Part shown: in pieces, positions 27,431-35,732 of the stretch
Numbering within the stretch: the first letter of the stretch is position 1
How the letters are laid out: every line of letters starts with the position of its first letter
Assembly (NCBI RefSeq): GCF_000820005.1
Contig: NZ_CDBL01000071.1
Span: 62,001-126,000 of the forward strand
Source: Aeromonas piscicola
Lineage (GTDB): Bacteria > Pseudomonadota > Gammaproteobacteria > Enterobacterales > Aeromonadaceae
DNA length: 64,000 nt
Direction: 5' to 3'
Translations under genes and position numbers: made by a program
Notes under the pieces: generated by a model
Databases searched by the model: none
Told to the model about the DNA's origin: nothing
What the model saw: only the letters and a program-made list of their open reading frames with translations

Positions 27431-28610
27431 GCAGGGTCACCGCCAGCTTGTCGAGGCGCGGGATGGCCAGGCCCGACACGATGTCATCTTGCGCAAATTT
27501 GAGACTCTGCAGCTGCGGGAACTGGCTGTGCAGCTCGCGGCCCAGCTGCGAGAGCGAGAAACGCGAGCGCGGCCAGGTGCGGGTGACGGCCGGGAAATCT
27601 GCCGACTGGCGAAACGCCGCCTTGACCAGGTTCTCGGCGCCCGCCTTGAGCGCGGCTTTCTGCTCATCGGTGAGGTTGGGCTGGGGCCAGATCTCCAGCG
27701 TCAGGTTGTGCTGGGTCTCTGGCATGGCAATCACGAACAGGTCATCGCCGTGGCCATGGTTGCCCTGGCGGCCCACGTAGTCGTTGAGCTGCTCAATCAG
27801 GCTGGCCGGGGTGGCGCCCACCTCCAGCAGGATGTAGGCATTGGCGGTACCCGGGCCACGGGGGGCCTCGTGCTCAAAGACGATGTGATCGGCCCGAATG
27901 CCCGCGACGCTGGCCAGCATGGAGCGGTAAATCGCGTCGATGTGGTAACGCCCCACCGCCGAGAACTGGTTCTGGATGCGCAGGCCGAGCGCGTCGTTGC
28001 CCTCGGCGTCCGCGCCCTGGGTGGTGATCCACTCCTTGTCATCGTTGCGGGCCGAGAGGATGCCGGTCACCGGTTCGCTGAGCAGGTTGTAATAGCCCGG
28101 CGCCAGATTCCAGGCGCTGCCGGCGAACTCCGCCTCGCAGACCACCCGGGCCACAGCTTCGCCGGCCGGGCTCACTACCGCCTGCAGGGGTTTGAGGCGA
28201 TAGATGGTGCCGTTGATGCGCTCGGTGGAGATCCAGATATCGGCCGGGATGGTGACCGCTTCGCTGGGGTTAGCTTTGACGAAGTTGACCAGGCCCCGGG
28301 TGGTCTGGGCCGCCTTGCGGGTCAGGTCCACGTCCCAGGCCTTGAGGTCGAGATAGGCATCGGTGGCAGTGGCCGCGAAGGTGTTGGGCAGCACATGGCC
28401 GGCCAGCAGGGTGCGGATAAGCCAGAGCGCCGGGGTGATAACCACCCCGCGCACCAGCCGCCAGAAGGGGCTCACGTCGCTGTCATTGGTGATAAGGGAG
28501 CCGGCGGCCACCACCTCCTTTTTTAGCTCGGCCTCCATGGCCTGCTCGGTGGTCGGGACGCCGGTCTCGGCCAGCAGGGCCATAAAGTCCACGGTCGGGC
28601 GCAGGTTCAC
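27423..28610 (-). CDS. Baseplate wedge protein GpJ
   Basis: A 395-residue Baseplate_J family protein, with a typical core (VDLTRKAAQTTRGLVNFVKANPSEAVTIPADIWISTERINGTIYRLK) and GILSARNDDKEW. It forms the baseplate wedge that triggers sheath contraction. Translation starts at a GTG that overlaps the preceding stop (GTGA, 28607-28610), implying coupling to the DUF2590 gene. Confidence 0.85.
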   Translation of the reverse strand: MNLRPTVDFMALLAETGVPTTEQAMEAELKKEVVAAGSLITNDSDVSPFWRLVRGVVITPALWLIRTLLAGHVLPNTFAATATDAYLDLKAWDVDLTRKAAQTTRGLVNFVKANPSEAVTIPADIWISTERINGTIYRLKPLQAVVSPAGEAVARVVCEAEFAGSAWNLAPGYYNLLSEPVTGILSARNDDKEWITTQGADAEGNDALGLRIQNQFSAVGRYHIDAIYRSMLASVAGIRADHIVFEHEAPRGPGTANAYILLEVGATPASLIEQLNDYVGRQGNHGHGDDLFVIAMPETQHNLTLEIWPQPNLTDEQKAALKAGAENLVKAAFRQSADFPAVTRTWPRSRFSLSQLGRELHSQFPQLQSLKFAQDDIVSGLAIPRLDKLAVTLHE

Positions 28611-28930
28611 AGGGTTACCTCCAGTTCGCCGAATTCATAGGTGCGAGCGGTGACCAGCACCCGGTCGGGGGCCTCTTCACGGATGAGGATGGTGCCGGGC
28701 ACCAGCCGCTCGTCGTCTTCTACCAGCAGTTCGATCTCGGTCATCACGTCGCTGCGCAGGGTCGGGCTGCGCTCGCCGATGAGCTTGCGGGCGAGTCCCG
28801 ACTCCATGATGCGGTGCTTGATGTCCTGGCCGATGCTGTGGCGGTCCTGGGTGGTGCGCGGCTGGCCGCCGGCATCGAGCTGCCAGGCGCCGTTGACGAC
28901 CAGGAGATCGATGTATTTGGGTTCATTCAT
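28607..28930 (-). CDS. DUF2590-family phage baseplate protein
   Basis: A 107-residue protein beginning MNEPKYIDLLVVNGAWQLDAGGQP, the pattern of DUF2590 phage proteins found in the same place in K139-like phages. It has a GpW-like W/baseplate character (IGQDIKHRIMESGLARKLIGERSP, VPGTILIREEAPDRVLVTARTYEFGELEV). By position between tape measure and GpJ it is the likely equivalent of P2 GpW. The ATG at 28930 overlaps the tape-measure stop codon by 4 bases. Confidence 0.75.
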   Translation of the reverse strand: MNEPKYIDLLVVNGAWQLDAGGQPRTTQDRHSIGQDIKHRIMESGLARKLIGERSPTLRSDVMTEIELLVEDDERLVPGTILIREEAPDRVLVTARTYEFGELEVTL

Positions 28931-30984
28931 CCTCGTTGCTCCACCCATGCGCTTTTCTCCAACTCTTCGGGCGTCATGGGGTTCTGGTTGGTGATGTGCA
29001 CCTCGCCGATGTGCAGGGACTTGGTCGGCTTCTGGTTGACCGTGCTGGCCGCTGCGTTGGCCTGGATCAACTGCTGGCCGAGACCGCCCGCGGGCACCTT
29101 GCTCTGGTCCTGCTGGCGGTAGTTGGCCAGTGGGCTGTTCACCACGGAGGTGGGGGACGCCATATCCGAAGGAGAGGAAGCCCATTTGGGCAGCAGGTCC
29201 ACGGCCAGCGCGCTGGTATCGAACTGGGTACCCAAGAACTGGTTTGAGGCATCGAGCGCCGTCTTGATGAGCTTGATCAGCGCCCGCCACGGGGTGAGCA
29301 GGGTGTCGAATGCCGCGCCGAGGATGTTCCCCATGCGGTGGCCTGCGTCGGTCACGCCGTCAATCCCGACGCTGGCTTGGTTGGTTTGCTCAAAGAAGGT
29401 GCCGAGCCAGGCGATCCCCTGACCCAGCAGCCCCACGATGAGGGTGATAAAATCTACCAGAGGGGCCAAAGCTTGCGAGGCGAGCGGGCCAAAGGTTTCG
29501 GCCATGCCACCAAAGAAGGCGCTCAACAGCTCGAAGTCGGTCAGCACCGCGAAGGTGGCGCGCAGTTCGTCCCAGTAGATGATGGCCAGCACCACGGCGG
29601 CGACCAGCGCCAGGATAGCCCCGATGATGATCACCGCCGGGTTGAGGCTCATCGCCATGTTGACTGCCAGGATCACCGGTCGCAGGCCCGCCAGGGCCTT
29701 CTTGAACAGGGTGAGGGGGGCGGTGAGGCCGCCAAAGGTCAGTGCCCAGGCCAGGGTGGCCAGCTTGGCGAGCCCGGCCAGTACCAGCCAGGCACCGGTC
29801 ACGATGCCAAGGCCGGCAATGGCCAGCACGGCGTAACCCACCACCTTGGTGAAGTTGGGAAAGATCTTGGTCCAGCGCAGTACCGCGGCGCCGCCATCGG
29901 CAAAGGCGCCCACCACCTTGTTGATGGAGGGGAGCACGGCGCCGAAAGCAGCAGCCCGGATCGCAAACCAGGCCGATTTGACCCGCTGCCACTGGTCGGT
30001 CATGGCGGCAGCCATCTGCTCGGCCTTGCCCATGCCGTGGGTGTTGCCCAGCGCGTTGATGCTATTGGCCAGGCCCTTGGTGTTGGTCATCAGCAGTTTG
30101 ATCATGGCCACTGCTTCATCCGAGCCAAATGCCTTTTTCAGCTCATCGCTGCCGGCGACGGTCAGGGTCTCGCCATAACGGGTCTTGAGCTTGTCCAGGA
30201 TGTCGAGCACCGGCAGCATATTGCCTGCCGAGTCGGTGAATTTGAGGCCGAGCGCCTTTTGGGCACTGCCGACCCCGGCCAGGAACGACTTGAACTTGGT
30301 ACCGGCTTCGCCGCCGCCCATGGTGGCCTGCAGGTGGCCGAGCACGGCGAACTGCTCATCCATCGAGATCCCGGCGGCGGTGGCGTTGGCGCCGATGCCC
30401 TTGAAGGCGTCAGTCATACCTTGGCCGGTGGTCTTGAACATCTGCACCGCGAGCGCTGTCTTGCCAGCCACATTCTCCACCCAGGTGGCCTTGCCTATCC
30501 TCGTGGCCTGCTGCTCGAAGATGCCGTACATGGTGCCCATGTAGTTGGTGATGGTGGCGGTGTCGGCCTTGGTGGCCTTGGCCAGCACGCCAGAGGCGCG
30601 GGCAAAGGAGGGCAGTTCATTGCCCTCCAGCCCGGCGATGGCGGATTGGATATCGTAGGAGGCGCTGACAAACGCACTGGCGGATTCGCCGTACTTGACG
30701 GAGAACATCAACGCGGTGTCGGAGAGCTGTTTGAGGGTCTTCTCATGGACATCGAGCGAGGCCACCTCGGCCAGCGCCCGGTCCATTTCAAGGGCCGGTC
30801 CCAGCGCGTTCTGGATGGCCATGGTGCCGGCCAGCATGGCCGCGCCACCGCCTGCGATATTAGCAAAGCCACTTTTGGCGGTGTTCTTCACCATGTTCAG
30901 CTGGTTGTTGATGCCCTCAAGCGGCCGGGTGACGGCATCTATCAGGGCAATCTTCATGATCAGTTGTTCGGTGACAGAAGCCAT
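28927..30984 (-). CDS. Tail tape measure protein (GpT)
   Basis: A 685-residue tape measure of the TP901/P2 type. It has an N-terminal helical region (LIDAVTRPLEGINNQLNMVKNTAKSG), the phage_tail_tape core (MDRALAEVASLDV...GESASAFVSASYDIQSAIAG...GIGANATAAGISMDEQFAVLG) and hydrophobic helices at about 380-520 that enter the host membrane during DNA ejection. It follows the frameshifted tail chaperone, the standard order. Its length sets the tail length. Confidence 0.92.
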   Translation of the reverse strand: MASVTEQLIMKIALIDAVTRPLEGINNQLNMVKNTAKSGFANIAGGGAAMLAGTMAIQNALGPALEMDRALAEVASLDVHEKTLKQLSDTALMFSVKYGESASAFVSASYDIQSAIAGLEGNELPSFARASGVLAKATKADTATITNYMGTMYGIFEQQATRIGKATWVENVAGKTALAVQMFKTTGQGMTDAFKGIGANATAAGISMDEQFAVLGHLQATMGGGEAGTKFKSFLAGVGSAQKALGLKFTDSAGNMLPVLDILDKLKTRYGETLTVAGSDELKKAFGSDEAVAMIKLLMTNTKGLANSINALGNTHGMGKAEQMAAAMTDQWQRVKSAWFAIRAAAFGAVLPSINKVVGAFADGGAAVLRWTKIFPNFTKVVGYAVLAIAGLGIVTGAWLVLAGLAKLATLAWALTFGGLTAPLTLFKKALAGLRPVILAVNMAMSLNPAVIIIGAILALVAAVVLAIIYWDELRATFAVLTDFELLSAFFGGMAETFGPLASQALAPLVDFITLIVGLLGQGIAWLGTFFEQTNQASVGIDGVTDAGHRMGNILGAAFDTLLTPWRALIKLIKTALDASNQFLGTQFDTSALAVDLLPKWASSPSDMASPTSVVNSPLANYRQQDQSKVPAGGLGQQLIQANAAASTVNQKPTKSLHIGEVHITNQNPMTPEELEKSAWVEQRG

Positions 30985-30987
30985 GAT

Positions 30988-31439
30988 TTATCCATTGAAG
31001 GCGGTGGCAATGCCCTCGGCGACGGTACGGGCGAAGCGTTGGGCGTGGTATTTGTCTAACCAGATAGCGCGAGCCAGGGTGTCGAGGTCGTCCTCCTCAT
31101 GGGGCAGGTAATGGCGGCGCAGCGTCAGTACCTGTTCCAGCTGGTTGTGCTCGATGGCCTCGGCGCGCGCGGTCAGTTTTTTACGTCGATTTCCAGATCA
31201 GGGGCGTACTGCTCGTTGACTTTGGCGGCGATCTGCAGGGCCGCGCCCGGGCGGGCCAGCAGGTCATCCAGAGCCGCTTTGCTGTCGGCGTCGACGATGC
31301 GCTTGAGGTACTGGTGGGACGGCGCCACCTTGTCGGTCATCGACAGCCCGTTGATGTAGCTGTTGTAGGCCACGAGGGTGGGTACAAAGCGGATGTCGGT
31401 GCCGGCGATGGTCAGGGTGATAGGCGTGATCTTGCTCAT
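30988..31439 (-). CDS. Tail assembly chaperone, -1 frameshift fusion (GpE+E')
   Basis: If ribosomes slip back one base on A AAA AAC at 31182-31176, reading continues from CTG at 31176 for 62 more codons to a TAA at 30988-30990. The extension starts LTARAEAIEHNQLEQVLTLR and includes ARAIWLDKYHAQRF. It then stops 4 bases before the tape-measure start. The extension has no usable start codon of its own at its beginning and good protein-like composition. Lambda G/GT and P2 E/E+E' use the same device; the fusion loads tail tube subunits on the tape measure. Confidence 0.8.
31173..31439 (-). CDS. Tail assembly chaperone, short form (GpE-like)
   Basis: An 88-residue protein (MSKITPITLTIAGTDIRFVPT...) of the phage tail-assembly-chaperone type, immediately before the tape measure. 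It ends ...DLEIDVKN and its last codons GTA AAA AAC TGA contain the slippery heptamer A AAA AAC (minus strand 31182-31176). Its ATG overlaps the outer spanin stop codon (ATGA). Confidence 0.8.
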   Translation of the reverse strand: MSKITPITLTIAGTDIRFVPTLVAYNSYINGLSMTDKVAPSHQYLKRIVDADSKAALDDLLARPGAALQIAAKVNEQYAPDLEIDVKN

Positions 31440-31735
31440 GGGGTGGTTTCCTCTTGTTCAATCCAATGGTTCAGGGTGTTGAGTTGGGTTTGGCAGCGGC
31501 GCAGCGCCGTCTGCAGAGTGGGGATGAACCGCACGGCCTCGCCGTAGGTGGTCCCCGTAAAGTCAGGCTCCGGGCAGTGGGGCACCAGCCCCGGCGGTGG
31601 CAGCCGCTTGACCACCTGGGTTTGCACCATGGTTTTGGGCTGGCTGGAGCAGGCGCAAAGCGCCAACAGGCAGAGGCTCGCGAGCGCAATCCGGGCGGCC
31701 CGCCGGCGGCGTGGCCAGGGCGTGTTGCAGGTCAT
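31436..31735 (-). CDS. Outer spanin (Rz1/LysC-like lipoprotein)
   Basis: A 99-residue protein with a basic N-terminus, a hydrophobic signal and a lipobox-like LCAC (LALASLCLLALCAC). Two prolines follow (RLPPPGLVPHCPEPDF), as in outer-membrane spanins. More than half of it lies out of frame inside the 3' part of the inner spanin gene, the nested Rz/Rz1 layout. It joins the inner spanin across the periplasm to fuse membranes at lysis. Confidence 0.75.
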   Translation of the reverse strand: MTCNTPWPRRRRAARIALASLCLLALCACSSQPKTMVQTQVVKRLPPPGLVPHCPEPDFTGTTYGEAVRFIPTLQTALRRCQTQLNTLNHWIEQEETTP

Positions 31736-32006
31736 CGGCAGTCTTCCTCTGTTGTTGGTCGAGTTCGGTCAGGGCGGCGTTCTGGTGAGTGAGCAGCTTG
31801 CGCAGCCCAATTTCTTCGCGCTGCAGCGTCTTGAACTCGGTGGCCATCTGGTCGTTGGCACTCTGCAGGGTGTTGATGGTCTCGTTGGCCGAGGCCAGCG
31901 CCTTGCCACGGCTATCGAGCATGCGGCTGCCCAGGAACAGGGCGGCGCCCATGACCAGCACCAGGACAAACAGCAGGTTGGAGAACAGCTCCTTGAAGGT
32001 GCTCAT
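31563..32006 (-). CDS. Inner spanin (Rz/LysB-like)
   Basis: A 147-residue type II membrane protein with an N-terminal transmembrane segment (about 8-27: LFSNLLFVLVLVMGAALFLGS) and a periplasmic coiled coil (about 35-95: RGKALASANETINTLQSANDQMATEFKTLQ). This is the i-spanin layout. Its start overlaps the endolysin stop (ATGA) and its 3' end hosts the nested outer spanin. The C-terminal 50 residues are compositionally odd (Pro, Gly, Ala) because both frames are used. Confidence 0.8.
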   Translation of the reverse strand: MSTFKELFSNLLFVLVLVMGAALFLGSRMLDSRGKALASANETINTLQSANDQMATEFKTLQREEIGLRKLLTHQNAALTELDQQQRKTADDLQHALATPPAGRPDCAREPLPVGALRLLQPAQNHGANPGGQAAATAGAGAPLPGA

Positions 32007-32464
32007 GCCAGCACCCCGCCAAATTCGGTGAACTTGGCCAGCAGGTCAGCCAGCTTGTGTTCGCGCTGGCCGTAGCCGGCACCGGGCAGGCTGGCCCAGA
32101 TGTTGGCGCATTTGGCGATTGCTTGGGGAATATTGCCCTTGAGCACATCGTCCAACGCTTTGCGCTCGCGGATAAGCTGGATTGCCCAGGTGTCTTGCGA
32201 CTCGGGACCAAAGTCCGGCAGACCGAGCTGGTCACGGTAGTGCGGCCAGTGTTTGGACAGGAACTGATAGCGCCCGGCGGCAGTGCTGACCAAGTGCGGG
32301 TTCACCTGCACCTTGACGTTCGGGTGAGTGCGGTAGTCAGTGAAGAACCCCGCCGGATTGACCAGCATGTTGTAACCGTCATCGCCTCGGCCTTTGGTGC
32401 CTTCGGCATAGGCGAGCAGGTCGAGAAAGGTGGCGATTTGCGGGTGGCAGTTACTGCGCGGCAT
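32003..32464 (-). CDS. Endolysin, lambda R-like lytic transglycosylase
   Basis: A 153-residue glycan-cleaving lysin. FLDLLAYAEGTKGRGDDGYNMLVNPAGFFTDYRTHP holds the catalytic Glu of the GH104/lambda R type, followed by STAAGRYQFLSKHWPHYRDQLGLPDFGPESQDTWAIQLI. There is no signal peptide, so export should depend on the holin. I use the ATG at 32464, which follows AAAGGAGG; the longer frame upstream overlaps the holin gene. Confidence 0.88.
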   Translation of the reverse strand: MPRSNCHPQIATFLDLLAYAEGTKGRGDDGYNMLVNPAGFFTDYRTHPNVKVQVNPHLVSTAAGRYQFLSKHWPHYRDQLGLPDFGPESQDTWAIQLIRERKALDDVLKGNIPQAIAKCANIWASLPGAGYGQREHKLADLLAKFTEFGGVLA

Positions 32465-32786
32465 CGTTGCCTCCTTTGGTATTGATGAACCGGGTGGCCT
32501 TGTCTCGCAGGATGTCGATCCCGATAAGGCCCACCATCCCACCCAGTAATGGGGTGGCCTCTTGGGGGATCCCGAGTAAGTGGGTGCCGGTGGCGGCCGC
32601 CAGGGTGATGAGGCCGCACAGCAGGGATTCGATCAGCCGGCGGCGGCCCCGCCCGCCGGTGTAGGTAATGCGCAGGAAGGCGATGGCCAGCGCCAGCAGT
32701 GCCCCATAGACGGCGGGCCAGTTGTCCATCAGCCAGGCCAGCAGGGCGGTGGCGAGGGTCGGATCTTTGTTAGGCATGTGGTTCAT
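32451..32786 (-). CDS. Holin, lambda S type with possible dual start
   Basis: A 111-residue protein with three predicted membrane segments (about 15-40, 53-72, 78-96), including LLGGMVGLIGIDIL as in lambda-family holins. It begins MNHMPNKD: a second ATG lies three codons in (32777), reminiscent of lambda MKMPEKHD, where the two starts give antiholin S107 and holin S105. The lysis genes run holin-lysin-inner spanin-outer spanin with overlaps. Confidence 0.8.
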   Translation of the reverse strand: MNHMPNKDPTLATALLAWLMDNWPAVYGALLALAIAFLRITYTGGRGRRRLIESLLCGLITLAAATGTHLLGIPQEATPLLGGMVGLIGIDILRDKATRFINTKGGNDAAQ

Positions 32787-32800
32787 GTCCGTTGCTCGGG

Positions 32801-33010
32801 TTAGCGGGCCAGCCGTTCAAGGCGGGTCTGACAGGGGACGCACAGGCGCACCCCCGGCACATGGTGGCGACGGGCCTCGGGGATCGGGTCGTCGCACTCC
32901 TCGCATTGATGCAGGCTCATGCCCTGGTAGCGTCCCTTGCCCACCTGGCTGGCCAGATTGGCGGCCAGCATGCGGGCGGCGTGGTGGTTGGCGCGGTCGA
33001 TATCGTCCAC
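32801..33010 (-). CDS. TraR/DksA-family zinc-finger protein
   Basis: A 69-residue protein with a C4 zinc finger, CEECDDPIPEARRHHVPGVRLCVPCQ, and an N-terminal helix (MDDIDRANHHAARML). TraR-like proteins bind RNA polymerase through the secondary channel and imitate DksA plus ppGpp. It starts at GTG and lies in the late operon between the tail tube and holin genes. Whether it alters host transcription late in infection is inference. Confidence 0.85.
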   Translation of the reverse strand: MDDIDRANHHAARMLAANLASQVGKGRYQGMSLHQCEECDDPIPEARRHHVPGVRLCVPCQTRLERLAR

Positions 33011-33019
33011 AGCGTCCCC

Positions 33020-33475
33020 TTAACCCAGCAGGTGGCGGGTGTCTTCCTTCGAGAGGTAAGGCACGCCGTCGATGTGAACGAAATCGGGGGAGGTCACAAA
33101 GCCTTTCACCTTGTGCACGCTCTTGCTGCCACCCTTGGGGTCGATGTCGAGCAGATCGGCCGCATTGAGCTTGACGCCGAACGCTTCCACCCTGATCTCC
33201 TCGCTGCCGGTGTTGGCGTAGAACAGCACGTCGTCCGGCTCCATCCCGCGCCAGCTGCCCGCCCGTTTGGCGGCGCCAACCAGCAACTTGAAGTTCTTGG
33301 TGTCGAGCTCGAATTCACACTCGGCGGCGACGTCACCATCGACATAGCCATCAGGAATACCCCGGGTCTGCGCCACGGCGCTGTTGTCGGTGATGGAGAG
33401 GCTGGCCTTTTCGACGTGGACCATGGCTCCCATCAGGGTGGTGTCGAAGTTGATACCGGAAAAGCGTTTGGTCAC
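33020..33475 (-). CDS. Tail tube protein, DUF2597 family
   Basis: A 151-residue beta-rich protein (MTKRFSGINFDTTLMGAMVHVEKASLSITDNSAVAQTRGIPDGYVDGDVAAECEFELD) matching the DUF2597 family that fills the FII (tube) position in K139-like phages. It starts at GTG and directly follows the sheath gene. The sheath-tube order supports the role. Confidence 0.8.
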   Translation of the reverse strand: MTKRFSGINFDTTLMGAMVHVEKASLSITDNSAVAQTRGIPDGYVDGDVAAECEFELDTKNFKLLVGAAKRAGSWRGMEPDDVLFYANTGSEEIRVEAFGVKLNAADLLDIDPKGGSKSVHKVKGFVTSPDFVHIDGVPYLSKEDTRHLLG

Positions 33476-33478
33476 GGG

Positions 33479-34615
33479 TTAACCCTCCCCGTTGTTGAGG
33501 CTCAAATCGAGCATGATGTTGACGGTGATCCCCTTGGGGCAGTCCACGGTGCGCACCACCACAAACACCGAGACCAGGTTCTTGGCGGTCCACTGAATGC
33601 TGATGTCGCCATCCTGAGGGGAGGCGATGTCGCTCGGGAACGGTTGGCCGTTGATGGTGGTCGCCTTGGCCATGGTGCGCAGGTCTTTGCCAAAGTAGGT
33701 GATGGCGGCAGCGGTGCTGCCCGGGGTGGAGTTGAAGGCGCGATCCCCGATGCGGGCGATGGCGCGGATACGGGTACGGCGCGCCACCTTGTAAGCAATG
33801 CGCAGGTTCTCGATCACCTGGTAGTCACCGCCCTCAACGTCCAGGGTGCGGCCATCGGCCCAATAAAGGCCGTCATAGTCCGGGTACCACATCGGTACCG
33901 AGTAGCGGTTCTGCTCCAGGGTCTGCAGGGTGGCCAACGGCAACGGGATCCCGTCCTTGTCCACCGGCTTGTTGCCAAGCCCGACCAGGGCGCCGGTCTT
34001 CACCCGGCAGGGACTGTCGGCGATGCTCACCGCCCGGTTGCACAGGCGGCCCGCATAGGCGCCGGCGAGGTTGGGCCAGAGCTGTGGCACCAGGTTAATC
34101 GAGTCGGCCTTGATGCCGTCTTGCAGGGCGGCCAGGGCGACCTCGTACGCGGGCCAGTCTTGAGCCGTGGCGTCCTTGCCGGCAGCCTTGGCGACAATGC
34201 CCGGCACCGCCAGCAACATGAATTGCCAGCGCCCCCACTTGGCGATCAGCTCCTGGTTGAGGGCGTGGGCGGCGTTGATGCTCGCCTGGTCCCACTTTTG
34301 ACCCAGCACCAGGACCCCTTCAAAGGATTGGGTCTGCTGCGCCTCTCGGGCGGCATCGAGCCAAGGTTTGTCGGTGGGCAGCACGTAGGCGGCGGCGGTC
34401 CAGTTTTGGCCGGCGTTATCGCGGGCGGCCAGCAGGTTGGCCTTGAGCTCGCTGTCACCGGTGCCCAGCAACTGGTCGAGGTCTGACTGGGTGTTGAGGG
34501 AGAGCAGCTTGCCGGTGTTGCTGGCAGCGCTGCCGATGAACAGCAGGTGGCGCTCGACCTCAGTCACCGGCCCCTGCATTTGGTTCAGGTTGTTGATCTG
34601 TACATACGGCCACAT
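33479..34615 (-). CDS. Contractile tail sheath protein, DUF2586 family
   Basis: A 378-residue protein of the DUF2586 type (MWPYVQINNLNQMQGPVTEVERHLLFIG; LPTDKPWLDAA; the long C-terminal domain AVSIADSPCRVKTGALVGLG...). It occupies the FI (sheath) position before the tube gene. It forms the outer contractile layer of the tail. It lies 25 bases after the GpR-like gene. Confidence 0.8.
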   Translation of the reverse strand: MWPYVQINNLNQMQGPVTEVERHLLFIGSAASNTGKLLSLNTQSDLDQLLGTGDSELKANLLAARDNAGQNWTAAAYVLPTDKPWLDAAREAQQTQSFEGVLVLGQKWDQASINAAHALNQELIAKWGRWQFMLLAVPGIVAKAAGKDATAQDWPAYEVALAALQDGIKADSINLVPQLWPNLAGAYAGRLCNRAVSIADSPCRVKTGALVGLGNKPVDKDGIPLPLATLQTLEQNRYSVPMWYPDYDGLYWADGRTLDVEGGDYQVIENLRIAYKVARRTRIRAIARIGDRAFNSTPGSTAAAITYFGKDLRTMAKATTINGQPFPSDIASPQDGDISIQWTAKNLVSVFVVVRTVDCPKGITVNIMLDLSLNNGEG

Positions 34616-34640
34616 GGCGCAGGCTCCTTAAGGCTTGGGG

Positions 34641-35156
34641 TTAGGGGCGGACAGGGTGGGCACTGCCCGCCACCGACAGGGTGATCTCATCGGCCACCCA
34701 CACATCAAAGGGGGCCACGGTCCAGGTCTTGCCCAGCCAGTTAACTGCGCCGCATGGGTCTTCCACGATGCGCAGGGGCTCGGCGAACTGCACCTCCAGC
34801 TCGATGTCGGCGCTGTGCTCGTCATTGGGCACCACGGCGTAGCTGGGCTCTGGCAAGGCGAACTGTTCGCGGTAGTCGTCGTGTTCCTGGATCCAGCTGG
34901 CGGCCACGGCCAGCAAGGTCTCGGTCCGGCATTCGCGAAAGGGCAGGTTTTCCAGAGAAAACACGGCGGTGTAGGTGAGCCAGGCGAGATCCATGCCCGT
35001 GATCCCCATGTCCTTGGGCTCCAGGCGAAGGGTGCCGCCTTCCATCCAGCTGTCGAGCGAGCGGGCACAACGGGCCGGCAGCACGCGCTCGAGCTCGCGG
35101 TGCAGGGCTGACAGGAAGTAGCCCTGGGCATGCAGGGCAAAGCCGGTCTCGCTCAT
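34641..35156 (-). CDS. Tail completion protein, GpR-like
   Basis: A 171-residue protein with an ordered helix-rich N-terminal half (FALHAQGYFLSALHRELERVLPARCARSLDSWMEGGTLRL) and a strand-rich C-terminal half (ADIELEVQFAEPLRIVEDPCGAVNW). Position between head completion (L) and sheath matches P2 tail-completion protein R, and the C-terminal pattern fits. Similarity is weaker than for its neighbours. Start and end overlap L by 4 bases. Confidence 0.6.
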   Translation of the reverse strand: MSETGFALHAQGYFLSALHRELERVLPARCARSLDSWMEGGTLRLEPKDMGITGMDLAWLTYTAVFSLENLPFRECRTETLLAVAASWIQEHDDYREQFALPEPSYAVVPNDEHSADIELEVQFAEPLRIVEDPCGAVNWLGKTWTVAPFDVWVADEITLSVAGSAHPVRP

Positions 35157-35689
35157 ATCATCGAAACCCCGATCCGGTGTTTAGCTTTGATGCTGCGCAC
35201 CAGCTGCTGGCTTTCGGCCAGTAGTTGTTCGCGCAGGTCGGGGGCCCGTTCGGCCAGGTCCTTGCGGGCATCCCGCTCGGTGACCGTGGCGAATTCGGGG
35301 AGCAGCATGGCTTTGGCCCGCGCAAAGACGGCGGCCAGGTAGGTCTCGGTCAGCGCGTTGTTGCCGCCGGCGATGCAGGGGCCGGGCACCTGGCCGGCCC
35401 CGGTGTAGCCCTGGGCCCGCAGCGTGGCTTGATGGCGAACCAGCTGCAGGTTTATCTCGCTGACGGCCGCCAGCAAGGCCGCACTGATGGCATCGCTGTC
35501 CATGTCTGCGGGCAGGGCGCGCCGGCGCTCGAAGTCGCCACACACCACGTCAGGCCAAAAGCCGTCATTGGTGATGGTCTGCTCGCTGTAGTGGATGCTT
35601 TTGCCAGAGATCATGTGCTGCCCTATCAATTGGGGCGCCCCTGTGGCCACGGGATTGAGCGCGGTGCGAGCGGTCAGCTGCAGGCTCAT
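35153..35689 (-). CDS. Head completion protein GpL
   Basis: A 178-residue protein in the L position between the small terminase and tail-completion genes. SGKSIHYSEQTITNDGFWPDVVCGDFERRRALPADMDSDAISAALLAAVSEINLQL is the usual GpL layout, a strand-rich opening followed by helices that line the connector. It stabilises the filled head so the tail can attach. Confidence 0.8.
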   Translation of the reverse strand: MSLQLTARTALNPVATGAPQLIGQHMISGKSIHYSEQTITNDGFWPDVVCGDFERRRALPADMDSDAISAALLAAVSEINLQLVRHQATLRAQGYTGAGQVPGPCIAGGNNALTETYLAAVFARAKAMLLPEFATVTERDARKDLAERAPDLREQLLAESQQLVRSIKAKHRIGVSMI

Positions 35690-35732
35690 CCCCGCCGGGG
35701 CGCGGTGGCGTGGGAGTCGTTATTCCGGCGGT

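Noticed and set aside
29338..31059. A 573-codon plus-strand open frame opposite the tape measure gene
   Set aside because: Antisense shadow; low-complexity sequence, no start signal, and it runs against the whole late operon.
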